DNA from: Acidobacteriota bacterium | GTDB lineage: Bacteria > Acidobacteriota > Vicinamibacteria > Vicinamibacterales > UBA8438 | Direction: 5' to 3' | DNA: 18,064 bases | Assembly: GCA_005778315.1 (NCBI GenBank) | Contig: SXOW01000139.1 | Coordinates: 1 to 18,064 of the forward strand | Shown: one piece after another, positions 7,645-15,945 of the stretch | How positions within the stretch are numbered: the stretch's first letter is position 1 | Layout: each line of letters opens with the position of its first letter | Program-made: the position numbers and the translations under genes | The notes under the pieces: model-generated | Database searches by the model: none | What the model saw: only the letters and a program-made list of their open reading frames with translations | What the model was told of the DNA's origin: nothing

Positions 7645-9720
7645 CTAGTCGTCCAGATCCAACTCCGCTCGCGACAATCGGTTTGACAGCACGGTTTCGG
7701 TGGCCAGGAATCCCAGCGCCCCGATCAACAGATACCACCACAACGTCTGGCGCCGTTCCAGATCCTCCGGCCGAAGGTCGCGTTGTTCGCCGACGAACCG
7801 ATCGCCGGCGGCCCGACCTGTGACAATGGCGACGAGTTCTTGTGGATCCACCTGCTCAAGATTGGACTCACTGAGGTCCACATTCACGGCGACGAGCACC
7901 GGTGCGGTGCCAGGCGCGTCAGTGTCTCGAATTTCGTAGAAACCTTGCTCCCGCAGGTCGATGAATCCCGGCCGGCCATCGCCGCCCGTATCAACGCGGT
8001 CCGCGGATGGGTTCCGCACGACCAGATTGGGGCTCGACACGTCCAACTCCGCCGCGGCGGGATACGCTGAGAGGTCCAGGACCTGCCCGGCCGTCAGCGC
8101 TGCTGTCGGCGGATCGTAGTCGGCCAGATACTCCACCGTCTTGTGCACGAACGGGAGGTAAATCGGGTTGCGGGCGAAGTCGTTCCAGAACGTGTCCAAG
8201 GTGGACGTCCAGACCAACACCCGACCCTCGCCGAGTCGATGCTCCGCCATCGCCGCGTCACCGTTATCGAAGCGGGCCAGGACCGACGTGTCGGGACCGA
8301 TGCCCAGGGGGCGGTATCGGAAGAAGCGCGGAGCGGTCAGGTCGCCACTTCGTGGCGTACTGAACACCGTGAACACCGGGTGGCTATAGTCAACGAACCC
8401 CAGCGATCCGCCGCGCCCGTCTCGGTCGGCCGGCCCGTCAATCGGCCCGGGCAACAGGTCCAGGTTGTCTCCAGGCCAACGGACGCCTTCACCCAGCGCG
8501 ACCCACAGCCCGCCGCCACCCTCCACGAACTGTGTGAGGGCAGAACCGATGGCCCCCTCGGGAAGTCCGACGTCGTTGAGCACCACCACTTCGGCTGCGG
8601 CGATCTCAGCCGTCGTGACCTCGGTGGCCGACCGCTCCGTGACGACGAACGACGGGCTCGTGCCAATCGCCAGCGCCTGTCGCAGATACAGCGTGGAGGC
8701 GGATCCGGCGTTGCCCGGTTGGCGAATAATGAGCACCGGCACCACGTCGCCGGGGGCCACCGTGAAATGGAAGACGTCGTCCTGTGGCAGCCGGTCCGCG
8801 CTGGCTGCCACCGAGATTGGCATCGCCGCGTCTTCCAGGGTAAACGGGGCAAAGGTCACCGTGCCAGGCCCGTTGGCTTCCAGCGAGACCGGCAACGACT
8901 CCAACTCCCGGCCATTGAGCTGGAGCGAGACACGCAGGTCGTCGATCGGCTCGGTGCCGCGGTTCGCCAGACGTGCGGTCACGATCGCCCGCTCGCGCTC
9001 AGCGAACAGGTCGCGCTGGACCGAAACCCCCGCCACGCTGACGTTCGGGGTCGGACCGTCATCGGCCACCGAGATCGGGGTCAGCACCGTGCCCGGCGGC
9101 AGCAGAATGCTGCTCGTGCTCTCCACGCCGACTCGTTGAAAGTCACTGATGAGGATCGTCTCGAGCCGCGGCTGGTCCGAGTCTTCGAGGATGCCCTGCG
9201 CCAGTTGGAGCGCCGGTCCATAGCGGGTGGTCCCGTTGCTGAGGACGGCCTCGTCGATGGCGGCCAGCAGGCTGGCTCGATCCGTGGTTGACCGCGCGCT
9301 CGACGACGCGCCACTGTCGAAGAAGATGATGGTCGCCGCGTCGTCAGGCGCCAGGTCTTGGATGACGCCCCGGGCCGCGTCCTTCGCCTGCTCCCAGCGC
9401 CCCTCGTATCCCATGCTGTAGGAGCGATCAAGCAGCACCACGACTTCGCGAGATCCCCCCGCCACCGCAGCCAGCGCGGTGGACCGGAAGAAGGGCCGCG
9501 CGAACGCCGCGATCAACAACGCCAGCGCCGCACACCGCATCAACAACAGCAACCGATGTCGGATGCGCTGGCGACGGAGGGAATGAAACGGAATCTTGCG
9601 GACGAACATCAGCGACGGAAATTCGATGACCTCTGTCCGCTGGCGCTGAATCATGTGAATCAGCACCGGCACGCCGAGGGCCGCAATCGCCGCGAAGAAC
9701 AGTGGGGCCAGAAAAGACAT
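7645..9720 (-). CDS. BatA-type membrane protein with von Willebrand factor A domain
   Basis: The product has 691 residues. The N-terminus is the BatA/aerotolerance-type module: a membrane segment near residues 5-24, the conserved EVIEFPSLMF and a second membrane segment near 57-76. A VWA domain follows with an intact metal site: DRSYS (Asp98, Ser100, Ser102), then GTTRYGPAL and LISDF. After a beta-rich stretch comes a GATase-like region (about 325-460, including EVVVLNDVGLPEG and GGGLWVALGEG) with no cysteine nucleophile. The C-terminus has a third membrane segment (WWYLLIGALGFLATETVL). VWA domains bind divalent metal and protein partners, and relatives are encoded with MoxR ATPases. The ATG at 9718-9720 overlaps the DUF58 stop codon as TGATG, implying translational coupling; a TTG one codon earlier is less likely. 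The only cysteine lies in the second membrane segment. The precise function is unknown. Confidence 0.9.
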   Translation of the reverse strand: MSFLAPLFFAAIAALGVPVLIHMIQRQRTEVIEFPSLMFVRKIPFHSLRRQRIRHRLLLLMRCAALALLIAAFARPFFRSTALAAVAGGSREVVVLLDRSYSMGYEGRWEQAKDAARGVIQDLAPDDAATIIFFDSGASSSARSTTDRASLLAAIDEAVLSNGTTRYGPALQLAQGILEDSDQPRLETILISDFQRVGVESTSSILLPPGTVLTPISVADDGPTPNVSVAGVSVQRDLFAERERAIVTARLANRGTEPIDDLRVSLQLNGRELESLPVSLEANGPGTVTFAPFTLEDAAMPISVAASADRLPQDDVFHFTVAPGDVVPVLIIRQPGNAGSASTLYLRQALAIGTSPSFVVTERSATEVTTAEIAAAEVVVLNDVGLPEGAIGSALTQFVEGGGGLWVALGEGVRWPGDNLDLLPGPIDGPADRDGRGGSLGFVDYSHPVFTVFSTPRSGDLTAPRFFRYRPLGIGPDTSVLARFDNGDAAMAEHRLGEGRVLVWTSTLDTFWNDFARNPIYLPFVHKTVEYLADYDPPTAALTAGQVLDLSAYPAAAELDVSSPNLVVRNPSADRVDTGGDGRPGFIDLREQGFYEIRDTDAPGTAPVLVAVNVDLSESNLEQVDPQELVAIVTGRAAGDRFVGEQRDLRPEDLERRQTLWWYLLIGALGFLATETVLSNRLSRAELDLDD

Positions 9721-10634
9721 CAACGCACTTTCGTCATCCTGTGGCGCATCGCGAGATATTTGAACAGCGCATGGTCCAGTGGCACCTTGGTGTTCAGAAA
9801 AGCGTAGTCGATGCGATTCCGACTACAGAGCTGACCCACGGTCTGGATATGTTCCTGGACCAGCTTGCGATACTCCTCCCGCAGTTTATCCGGCACGACC
9901 GGGATCTTCCGGCCGGTTTCCATGTCAGCAAAGCTGCCGGCGTCGTCATACGGGAAGTCGACCTCCGCCGGGTCGAGGACGTGGAACACGATGACGTCAT
10001 TGCCTGCAAAGCGGAGCGGCTTGATGGCGTCAATGACCTTTTCTGGCTCCTCGTAGAAGTCGGAGATGATGACCAGGATGCTTCGGCGCTTGAAGAACTC
10101 CGTGGCTTTGTAGAGCGACGGTCCCAGGGCGCCCGGTCGACCGGCCACGATTTTGTCGAGCGTGTGCAGCGTGACATCGAAGTGCTTCGCTGAGGGGGGC
10201 ACGCGTTCAACGATGTCGTCATCGAACGTCACGATCCCGACCCGGTCACGCTGCTTCGTGCTGAGGTAACTCAGGCAGGCGGCGAGATACCGACCGTAGT
10301 CCAGCTTGGTGACCCCGCGACTGCCAAAACTCATGGACTTCGAAATATCGAACAGGACCGAGAAGTTCGTGTTCGTATCCGCCTCGAACTGCTTGACGTA
10401 GAACCGGTCGGTTCGCGCGAACAGCCGCCAATCAATCCGTCGGATGTCGTCACCCGGCATGTAGCCGCGGTGCTCGGCGAAATCCACCGAGATCCCGAGA
10501 TACGGGGCTTTGTGGAGGCCGTTGATGAACCCCTCGACGACAAAGCGCGCGGCCAGCTCGAGGCTGCCGATACGCACCAGGACCTTCGGGTCGATGAAGC
10601 GTGCTCCCGGCGAGACAGTAGCGGCCGTGGACAT
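9720..10634 (-). CDS. DUF58 domain protein (VWA-like, MoxR partner)
   Basis: The 304-residue protein carries the DUF58 signature RGYMPGDDIRRIDWRLFART at residues 56-75, followed by KQFEAD. A VWA-like domain follows with a metal-binding DISKS motif (Asp96, Ser98, Ser100) and a later VIISDFYEE. DUF58 proteins are almost always encoded beside MoxR AAA+ ATPases and are thought to be their cytoplasmic or membrane-associated partners. This copy has no hydrophobic segment, so it is predicted to be soluble. The ATG lies 24 bp after the MoxR stop codon; the only Shine-Dalgarno-like match, AGGA, is somewhat distant. The gene overlaps the start of the BatA gene by one base. Two cysteines are present, as expected for a cytoplasmic protein and unlike the exported products of this operon. 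Confidence 0.93.
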   Translation of the reverse strand: MSTAATVSPGARFIDPKVLVRIGSLELAARFVVEGFINGLHKAPYLGISVDFAEHRGYMPGDDIRRIDWRLFARTDRFYVKQFEADTNTNFSVLFDISKSMSFGSRGVTKLDYGRYLAACLSYLSTKQRDRVGIVTFDDDIVERVPPSAKHFDVTLHTLDKIVAGRPGALGPSLYKATEFFKRRSILVIISDFYEEPEKVIDAIKPLRFAGNDVIVFHVLDPAEVDFPYDDAGSFADMETGRKIPVVPDKLREEYRKLVQEHIQTVGQLCSRNRIDYAFLNTKVPLDHALFKYLAMRHRMTKVR

Positions 10635-10658
10635 GGTCGTCGTGAGTCCTGCCGTGCC

Positions 10659-11693
10659 TTACATCTGCGAGGTCGGGACCGGCGTGGCCTCGAGCAGCTG
10701 GTCCACGATCTGGTCCGACGTGATGCCTTCCGATTCGGCGTGGAAGTTGAGCAACACCCGGTGACGCAGGACGGGGTGGGCGAGCGCGCGAATGTCTTCG
10801 AAGCTCACGTGATACCGGCCTTGCGTCAACGCCCGTGCTTTCCCACCGAGTATCAAATATTGAGCAGCTCGCACGCTCGCGCCATACGCGACCCACTTGC
10901 TGAATCCAGGCGAGCCGTCGCCCGTCAGGCGGCTCGTCCGAACGATGCTCAGGGCGTATCGCATGACCGTCTCGGAAACCGGCACCCGGCGAATCAGACG
11001 CTGGAACTCAACCAGGTCGGCACCCGTGACCGCGTGGTTGAATTCGGGAGCCAGATTGCCGGTGGTGGACCGCACGACCTCCAGTTCCTCCTCTTCAGGA
11101 GGATGCCGGATCACGATGTGGAACATGAACCGGTCGAGCTGCGCCTCGGGCAACGGGTAGGTGCCTTCGAGCTTGATCGGGTTCTGTGTGGCGAACACGA
11201 AGAACGGCTCTTCGAGCGTATAGGTGCGCCCCTGGACGGTGACGCGGTGCTCCTGCATCGCCTCGAGGAGGGCCGACTGGGTCTTGGGTGGCGTCCGGTT
11301 GATCTCGTCCGCAAGCAAGACGTTGGTAAACACGGGACCGGGGGCGAAGACCATCTTGCGCCCGCCGGTCTCGGCGTCTTCCTGGATGATGTCAGTGCCG
11401 GTGAAGTCGGACGGCCTGAGGTCGGGTGTGAACTGAATCCGGGAGAATTTCAGGTCGAGCACCTGCGCCAGCGTCTGGATGAGCAGGGTCTTGGCCAGTC
11501 CGGGCACACCGATGACGAGGCTGTTGCCACCGACGAACAGTGTCAGCAGCGTTTCGTTGATGACCTCCTGCTGGCCGACGATCCTCTTGCGCAGCTCGAC
11601 GAGGATCTGCTCACGCCCAGACTTCATGCGATCCGCCAGGGCGATATCGTCTGGATTGTCCAGGTCGGTTGGTTGTTGTGCGAATGCGTCCAC
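10659..11693 (-). CDS. MoxR family AAA+ ATPase
   Basis: The 344-residue product has all hallmarks of an active MoxR ATPase: Walker A GVPGLAKT (residues 62-69, Lys68), Walker B VLLADE (125-130, Glu130), sensor 1 in FATQNP (Asn171), the arginine finger in LDRF (Arg188), and the MoxR-specific stretches QFTPDLRPSDFTGT and PLPEAQLDRFMF. It ends with the C-terminal lid domain. MoxR proteins act as chaperone-like unfoldases that mature or regulate partners bearing VWA domains. Here three VWA proteins are encoded in the same block and are its most likely partners. The start is a GTG (11691-11693) preceded by AAGGAGA at good spacing, the best ribosome binding site in the operon. It lies 40 bp after the DUF4159 B gene and 24 bp before the DUF58 gene. 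No membrane segments are present, so it acts in the cytoplasm. Confidence 0.97.
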   Translation of the reverse strand: MDAFAQQPTDLDNPDDIALADRMKSGREQILVELRKRIVGQQEVINETLLTLFVGGNSLVIGVPGLAKTLLIQTLAQVLDLKFSRIQFTPDLRPSDFTGTDIIQEDAETGGRKMVFAPGPVFTNVLLADEINRTPPKTQSALLEAMQEHRVTVQGRTYTLEEPFFVFATQNPIKLEGTYPLPEAQLDRFMFHIVIRHPPEEEELEVVRSTTGNLAPEFNHAVTGADLVEFQRLIRRVPVSETVMRYALSIVRTSRLTGDGSPGFSKWVAYGASVRAAQYLILGGKARALTQGRYHVSFEDIRALAHPVLRHRVLLNFHAESEGITSDQIVDQLLEATPVPTSQM

Positions 11694-11733
11694 GTTCCGC
11701 TCTCCTTACCCGCAGCCACGCCCATCAGGCTGG

Positions 11734-12510
11734 TTAATGTGTCATCGCGTACATGATGTAGTTCACGCCGAACTTGAATGACTCGTTCGAGATGTCGATC
11801 GGCACCCATCCCGTCATCGAGAATTCCCAGGACTCGCCGATGTCGTTGTTGTGATTGGCCACGACGATCAATCGGCCATTCGGGTCATTGTTTTCGAACA
11901 GCCCGAAAAAAATCGGGGTCTCCTCGTATTGCCGTGGATAGTCCAGCGAGTTGATATCGAAGAACGAGTGATACACCGGCATGGATGCATCAAGCGGGAG
12001 CCAGTTCAGGTCCGGGAGCACCTGCTTCATCCGGGTTTCCAGGTTGTACCAGTGGTCGTCGCCGTGGAAGTCATCGAAGATGAGGAAGCCGCCCTTGAGC
12101 AGATAGTTCCGCAGGCCCTCCTCTTCGGCTTCCGACAGCGTCCAGTAGCCGGGCTCCGACATGTAGGCGAACGGATACTTGAACAGGTTGGGATCGTCGA
12201 GCGTCAGGATCGTGCCACCATCTGCGCCCAGATACGGATCGATAAGGGTGACTTCGTCGAGAATCCGCATCAAATTCTGCTCGGCGCGCGGATAGTCGTG
12301 CGACCACGGCAGATCCTGTCGGCCGAAGAAGCCGCCACCGGCATACCCGTCGGCATACCGGATGCGCGCAAACACGAAGCGGCCGTCAAAGGTCGCCGGG
12401 CCGGACACGGGGGGGCCGTCGGAGCGCTCGGCCACTGCCGCCGCAGCGCCGCCTGCCAGCAACGCCGCCAGCCCCAGCGCTGCCGTCCACCGTCGTACCA
12501 TCGGTCTCAT
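11734..12510 (-). CDS. DUF4159 domain exported protein (copy B)
   Basis: The product has 258 residues with an N-terminal signal peptide (RRW followed by an Ala/Leu-rich core, probable cleavage near AVAE, residues 24-28). The rest is a DUF4159 domain: WSHDYPRAEQNLMRILDEVT near 69-88, YPFAYMSEPG near 112-121, LRNYLLKGGFLIFDDFHG near 133-150, NHNNDIGESWEFS further on, and the C-terminal YIMYAMTH. DUF4159 is generally described as having a class I glutamine amidotransferase-like fold, but this protein contains no cysteine and cannot use that chemistry. A binding or structural role outside the cytoplasm is my inference. It shares clear motifs with the product at 15946-16800, so the operon holds two paralogues. 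Its leader consists largely of the 15-bp tandem repeats, and the nearest AGGTGGG lies 11 nt before the ATG. Confidence 0.9.
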   Translation of the reverse strand: MRPMVRRWTAALGLAALLAGGAAAAVAERSDGPPVSGPATFDGRFVFARIRYADGYAGGGFFGRQDLPWSHDYPRAEQNLMRILDEVTLIDPYLGADGGTILTLDDPNLFKYPFAYMSEPGYWTLSEAEEEGLRNYLLKGGFLIFDDFHGDDHWYNLETRMKQVLPDLNWLPLDASMPVYHSFFDINSLDYPRQYEETPIFFGLFENNDPNGRLIVVANHNNDIGESWEFSMTGWVPIDISNESFKFGVNYIMYAMTH

Positions 12511-12520
12511 CGTGTCTTTC

Positions 12521-12594
12521 GCCCACCTATCGCGCGCCCACCTATCGCGCGCCCACCTATCGCGCGCCCACCTATCGCGCGCCCACCTATCGCG
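12521..12594. repeat. 15-bp tandem repeat, about 4.9 copies
   Basis: The unit GCCCACCTATCGCGC (plus strand) starts at 12521, 12536, 12551, 12566 and 12581; the last copy lacks its final base. The copies appear identical. On the coding strand each unit contains TAG and the Shine-Dalgarno-like AGGTGGG. The array covers the stop codon of the caspase-like gene (12587-12589) and most of the 76-bp gap before the DUF4159 B gene. Confidence 0.95.
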
Positions 12595-13627
12595 GCGTGT
12601 CCACGTTGCCTTCAGCGGCGCGAATCTGGCGCGTCTTCAGCGCCAGCTCGACCAGCAGTTTCTCCATTTGTGCGCTGTAGCCAGCGGCATCGGTGCCACC
12701 CCGGGTGGCCCGAAGTCCCTCGACCTGCTCCTGCAGCGCCAGGCGCTCTTCATACAGCGCCCGTATCGCCGGGTCGTCGGGCAACCCGGCCAGACCCGAA
12801 CCCTCGCCGTTTGTCAGGAACGAGGCGCGCGCCATGGCCCCGTCCGTGGTCAGCGGATCCGGCTCGCGCGTACCCTCCCCGTCGCCATTGTCATCCAGCA
12901 ACGCGTGCTCCGTCTGCAGACGGCCGTCCTCCTCATAGGCTCGGGCCACCTGCGCGACCGCGTATTCGAACGCCTCGAGCATCGACACGCGTCCGTCCTT
13001 GTTCTGGTCGGAGTCTTCTTCGCCGCCAGCGAAGGCGTTCACGAAATAGCCGCCGAAGACGGTTTCATTCCATTGGCCGGCGCTGCGGGTCGCGGTCACG
13101 ACGGTGCGGCCCTCCCCTGACAGCGCCTCTATAAACCCGCCGCTCGACGTGGCGGCATTCACGAACGTGACCCGCTGCGTGTCCAAGGTGTCAAGCAGCA
13201 TCCCGTAGTCCTGCGCTGTCAGATCGCGCCCGGGCAGGTTGAAGCGGGACTCGCCGCTGTTGTGGCTGCCGTGTCCGATCAGCAGCACCAGGACATGGTC
13301 GTTCGGCTCCGCCCGCGATGCGATGTCGGTAAATGCCTGCTGGACGTTCTCCAGCGTCGAGCGCCCATCGATGCGCGCCGGATCAACCTCCACCTTCTCG
13401 GCGAGGTAGACCACCTGGTCGGCGGGCACCTCGTAGCGCTCGATCGCGGCATCCACCAGGGTCGCGCCCCACTCCTGGAACTGCTCTGCGTATTCCGGGT
13501 CGCCGCTCAACCCGGTGACGACGAGGATATGTGTCTGCTGCGCCGCCACCGGCGTGGCCATCGTCACCGTGGTCGCGACCGCAGCCGCGCACAGCGCCGC
13601 CGTGCGCCGGTGAGCCAGGCGGATCAT
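12587..13627 (-). CDS. Secreted caspase/legumain-like protein lacking the catalytic cysteine, with EF-hand
   Basis: The 346-residue product has a signal peptide (residues 1 to about 30, ending PVAAQ). It continues with a caspase/C13-like fold: strand HILVVTGLSG, then LLIGHGSHNS with the catalytic-type His119, and FVNAATSSGGF (156-165) where the nucleophile loop of active relatives reads like DACHSGG. Here Ala/Thr stands at the cysteine position, and the mature protein contains no cysteine. A canonical EF-hand loop follows (Asp207, Asn209, Asp211, Gly212, Val214, Ser215, Glu218), with a partial second loop (DDNGDGEGT, 245-253). The C-terminus (about 284-336) is probably a coiled coil. The start ATG at 13625-13627 overlaps the upstream stop codon as ATGA and has GAGG 6 nt upstream; a start 30 bp earlier is less likely. 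It is probably an extracytoplasmic pseudoenzyme, with its stop codon inside the tandem repeat. The exact family assignment is tentative. Confidence 0.8.
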   Translation of the reverse strand: MIRLAHRRTAALCAAAVATTVTMATPVAAQQTHILVVTGLSGDPEYAEQFQEWGATLVDAAIERYEVPADQVVYLAEKVEVDPARIDGRSTLENVQQAFTDIASRAEPNDHVLVLLIGHGSHNSGESRFNLPGRDLTAQDYGMLLDTLDTQRVTFVNAATSSGGFIEALSGEGRTVVTATRSAGQWNETVFGGYFVNAFAGGEEDSDQNKDGRVSMLEAFEYAVAQVARAYEEDGRLQTEHALLDDNGDGEGTREPDPLTTDGAMARASFLTNGEGSGLAGLPDDPAIRALYEERLALQEQVEGLRATRGGTDAAGYSAQMEKLLVELALKTRQIRAAEGNVDTPR

Positions 13628-15903
13628 GCCAGGCCTCGCGACCGGCGGTAACCCCATTCGCCGAGAATGAGCGTCAAGAACAGGAACAGGAAGATCGGCA
13701 TGTCCCAGAGGTCGCGTTCCTCGACGACGGTGACGCCGCCACCCACCGTCTGGATGTCATCGACGAGGGAATCCACGGTATCGGGCGTGTAGAACCGTCC
13801 GCCCGTCTCTTCCGCGACGCGTTCCAGGAGCGGCGCCTGCATGGTCGAGTCGTAGTACTCGGCATCGCTCGGTGCGACCCGCACAAAGGCGGTATCGCTG
13901 CCCAACAGCTCGCCGTCGGTGGTGGCCTCCATGCGCACCTCGTACAGGCCCTCCTTGCGCGGGACGAAGCTCGAGGCATACTCGCCGTCGCGGTCGGCAG
14001 TCCACTCCATCGAGACCTCGGTGATCTCGTCGTCGGGGTCGGTGATCCAGGCCGACACCTGGCTGCTGTTGATCTCCTCGTAGTTGGCGTCGTCGACCTC
14101 GGCCCGCAGGGCCAACGGTTCGTCGAGCTCGACGTGGTCGGTCGGCAAGTCCGCGATGACCTGGTCCGGCACCCCGTCCACCATCCATCGGAGCAAGCGG
14201 CGCCACAGGGTCTCGTGCGTCTGGTCATCAACCGCAATGTCGGCGTGCATCTGCCACATCCAGGAATCCTGGACTGGGAACGCGAGCACCTTGCCGGCGC
14301 CGTAGCGCTGGAACGCCAGCACGACCAGCGATCCATCCGCACTTTCCAGCAGCGTGGTGGCACCCGGTTTCACATCGCTGATGCGATTCACCAGGGTGAT
14401 CGGTGGCAACTCGAGCCATCGTGCCCCGGACGCCTCCTCGGTGTCGGCGATCTGGGTGGCGGGGTGTGTCGCCCCGGCGCGGGTCGGGCGCACACCGGTC
14501 TCGATGAAGAAGCCGTCCTCCCCCTCACCGGCGGTGGCGCCCATGACCACCGGAAGGACCTCGGCCACCGGCGTGCCGGCGTATCCACCCTCCGCAAATG
14601 ACCGTTGGCCACCCAGCATGAGCAGGCTGCCCCCGCGATCGCCGACGAAGTCGGCAATCATGCGGAGCTGATCCGGGGTGAAGAAATTCGCCTCGATACT
14701 CCCGAGGATAATGGCGCGGTACTTGAATAGTTCTTCTCGCGTGCGTGGAAATCCGCCAACGAGATCCTCGGCATCCTCGACGCCGAGGCGCATGAACTTG
14801 TTCTCGGCCGTGCGTTGCAGCCTGGCCACTTGCAGATTCTCGTCGTCCGCAACCGCCCGACCGATGAACTTCAGTTCCCAGCGTGGCTCACCCTCGAAGT
14901 AGAGGATCTTCTCGCGTGTATCCTCGACGACCACGAGCGAATTGCGCTCGTTGTTCTGGGTGACCATTTCGTCGGGGCGTGGCGCGATGCGGAAACTGAA
15001 CAGGCGTGCCCCGGCGTCGGCGGCGGTGAACCGCACGCGGACAGTGGCCGGCTCGCCGTCTCCCGGCAGCGTGACCGCCTGGTCCGCCACGATCCGACCC
15101 TCATCCTCCACCTGCACACTGACGGTCTCGCCAGCATAGCCGTTGTGCGTCACGAGCACATCGACGACGAGCGCGGCGCCTTTCAGCACCGTACGTGGGG
15201 TATCCACCCGACTGAGCTGTATGTCGCGGCTGTAGCTCTCGCGGCCCAGGCCGACGGTGAACACCGGCACACCGGCCGCCTCCAGAGGTACGAGCGCCTC
15301 GGACAACTCAAGCCCGGCGTTATCGGCGCCGTCGCTGACCACGACCAGGCCGGACAGCGGTACGCCGGCCAGCTCCTCGTGCGCGCGGGTGAGCGCCTGC
15401 GCCAGGTGCGTCCGGGTCCCGTCGAAGGTCAGGTCGTCCACGGACGTGATGCGGTTGGTGGCCGATGAGAAGCTGAAAAGTCGAATGGCGAAACGGTCGG
15501 CCAAGGCCGTGAGCAAGGGGCTCTCTTCGCCGCCGAACTGCTCGGTGACGAAATCGGCGCGTGTGGCACCGTCGCGGTCGGCGATATCCATGCTGCGCGA
15601 ATCGTCGATCAGCACGCCCAGGAAGTTCTGTTGAGCCACCACCTGCGACAACACCAGGACCGGGCGAAAGAGACACAGCAACAGCACCGCCAGAATGGCC
15701 AGACGTACCACCATCAGCACCGTGCGATCGACCGGCCTCGTGTTTGCCCGCACCCGTTGGTAGGTGCGGAGCGTCACCACGCCGATGACGACCACCGCGA
15801 TCGCCGCCACAAACGTCGCCACCGTCGGCCGGAAGGCCAGCGTGCCCTCGCCGAAGACAATCGGGCGGTACTTGAAGAAGAACTCGAACACCGTTTCGAA
15901 CAT
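13624..15903 (-). CDS. Membrane protein with VWA and GATase-like domains
   Basis: This 759-residue protein starts with two membrane segments (about 27-45 and 62-88). A VWA domain follows with an intact metal site: VLIDDSRSMD (Asp100, Ser102, Ser104), then a GTRTHLAQAL threonine and VVSDGADN. A beta-rich stretch leads to a GATase-like region (about 330-460, including YRAIILGSIEANFF and GGSLLMLGGQRSF). More Ig-like beta structure follows, and a last membrane segment near 735-752 (MPIFLFLFLTLILGEWGY). The nucleophile position of the GATase-like region holds Gln, and the only cysteine sits in the second membrane segment, so no amidotransferase activity is expected. Similar proteins are often labelled glutamine amidotransferase in databases; I consider that name misleading here. 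The gene lies 42 bp after DUF4159 A and overlaps the caspase-like gene by four bases. The start ATG has no clear ribosome binding site. Confidence 0.88.
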   Translation of the reverse strand: MFETVFEFFFKYRPIVFGEGTLAFRPTVATFVAAIAVVVIGVVTLRTYQRVRANTRPVDRTVLMVVRLAILAVLLLCLFRPVLVLSQVVAQQNFLGVLIDDSRSMDIADRDGATRADFVTEQFGGEESPLLTALADRFAIRLFSFSSATNRITSVDDLTFDGTRTHLAQALTRAHEELAGVPLSGLVVVSDGADNAGLELSEALVPLEAAGVPVFTVGLGRESYSRDIQLSRVDTPRTVLKGAALVVDVLVTHNGYAGETVSVQVEDEGRIVADQAVTLPGDGEPATVRVRFTAADAGARLFSFRIAPRPDEMVTQNNERNSLVVVEDTREKILYFEGEPRWELKFIGRAVADDENLQVARLQRTAENKFMRLGVEDAEDLVGGFPRTREELFKYRAIILGSIEANFFTPDQLRMIADFVGDRGGSLLMLGGQRSFAEGGYAGTPVAEVLPVVMGATAGEGEDGFFIETGVRPTRAGATHPATQIADTEEASGARWLELPPITLVNRISDVKPGATTLLESADGSLVVLAFQRYGAGKVLAFPVQDSWMWQMHADIAVDDQTHETLWRRLLRWMVDGVPDQVIADLPTDHVELDEPLALRAEVDDANYEEINSSQVSAWITDPDDEITEVSMEWTADRDGEYASSFVPRKEGLYEVRMEATTDGELLGSDTAFVRVAPSDAEYYDSTMQAPLLERVAEETGGRFYTPDTVDSLVDDIQTVGGGVTVVEERDLWDMPIFLFLFLTLILGEWGYRRSRGLA

Positions 15904-15945
15904 TGTTACAGATCCGAGGGGGCCTTGCGTCCGGCCCCGCCTCCG

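Noticed and set aside
10470..11756. A 428-residue plus-strand open frame opposite MoxR and DUF58
   Set aside because: It is the complement of two highly conserved genes, with unremarkable composition and no motif.
12521..12594. The tandem array as a CRISPR
   Set aside because: The units are contiguous 15-bp copies with no spacers and no cas genes nearby.
11851..13134. A 427-residue plus-strand open frame with RPPIA repeats, and a second frame with AHLSR repeats (12362-13120)
   Set aside because: The amino-acid repeats simply translate the 15-bp DNA array in other frames. The rest has no domain and opposes real genes.
13628..13657. An earlier start for the caspase-like gene adding ten residues
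   Set aside because: The ATG at 13625-13627 gives a proper signal peptide, has GAGG at good spacing and makes an ATGA overlap; the earlier start would disrupt the signal peptide.
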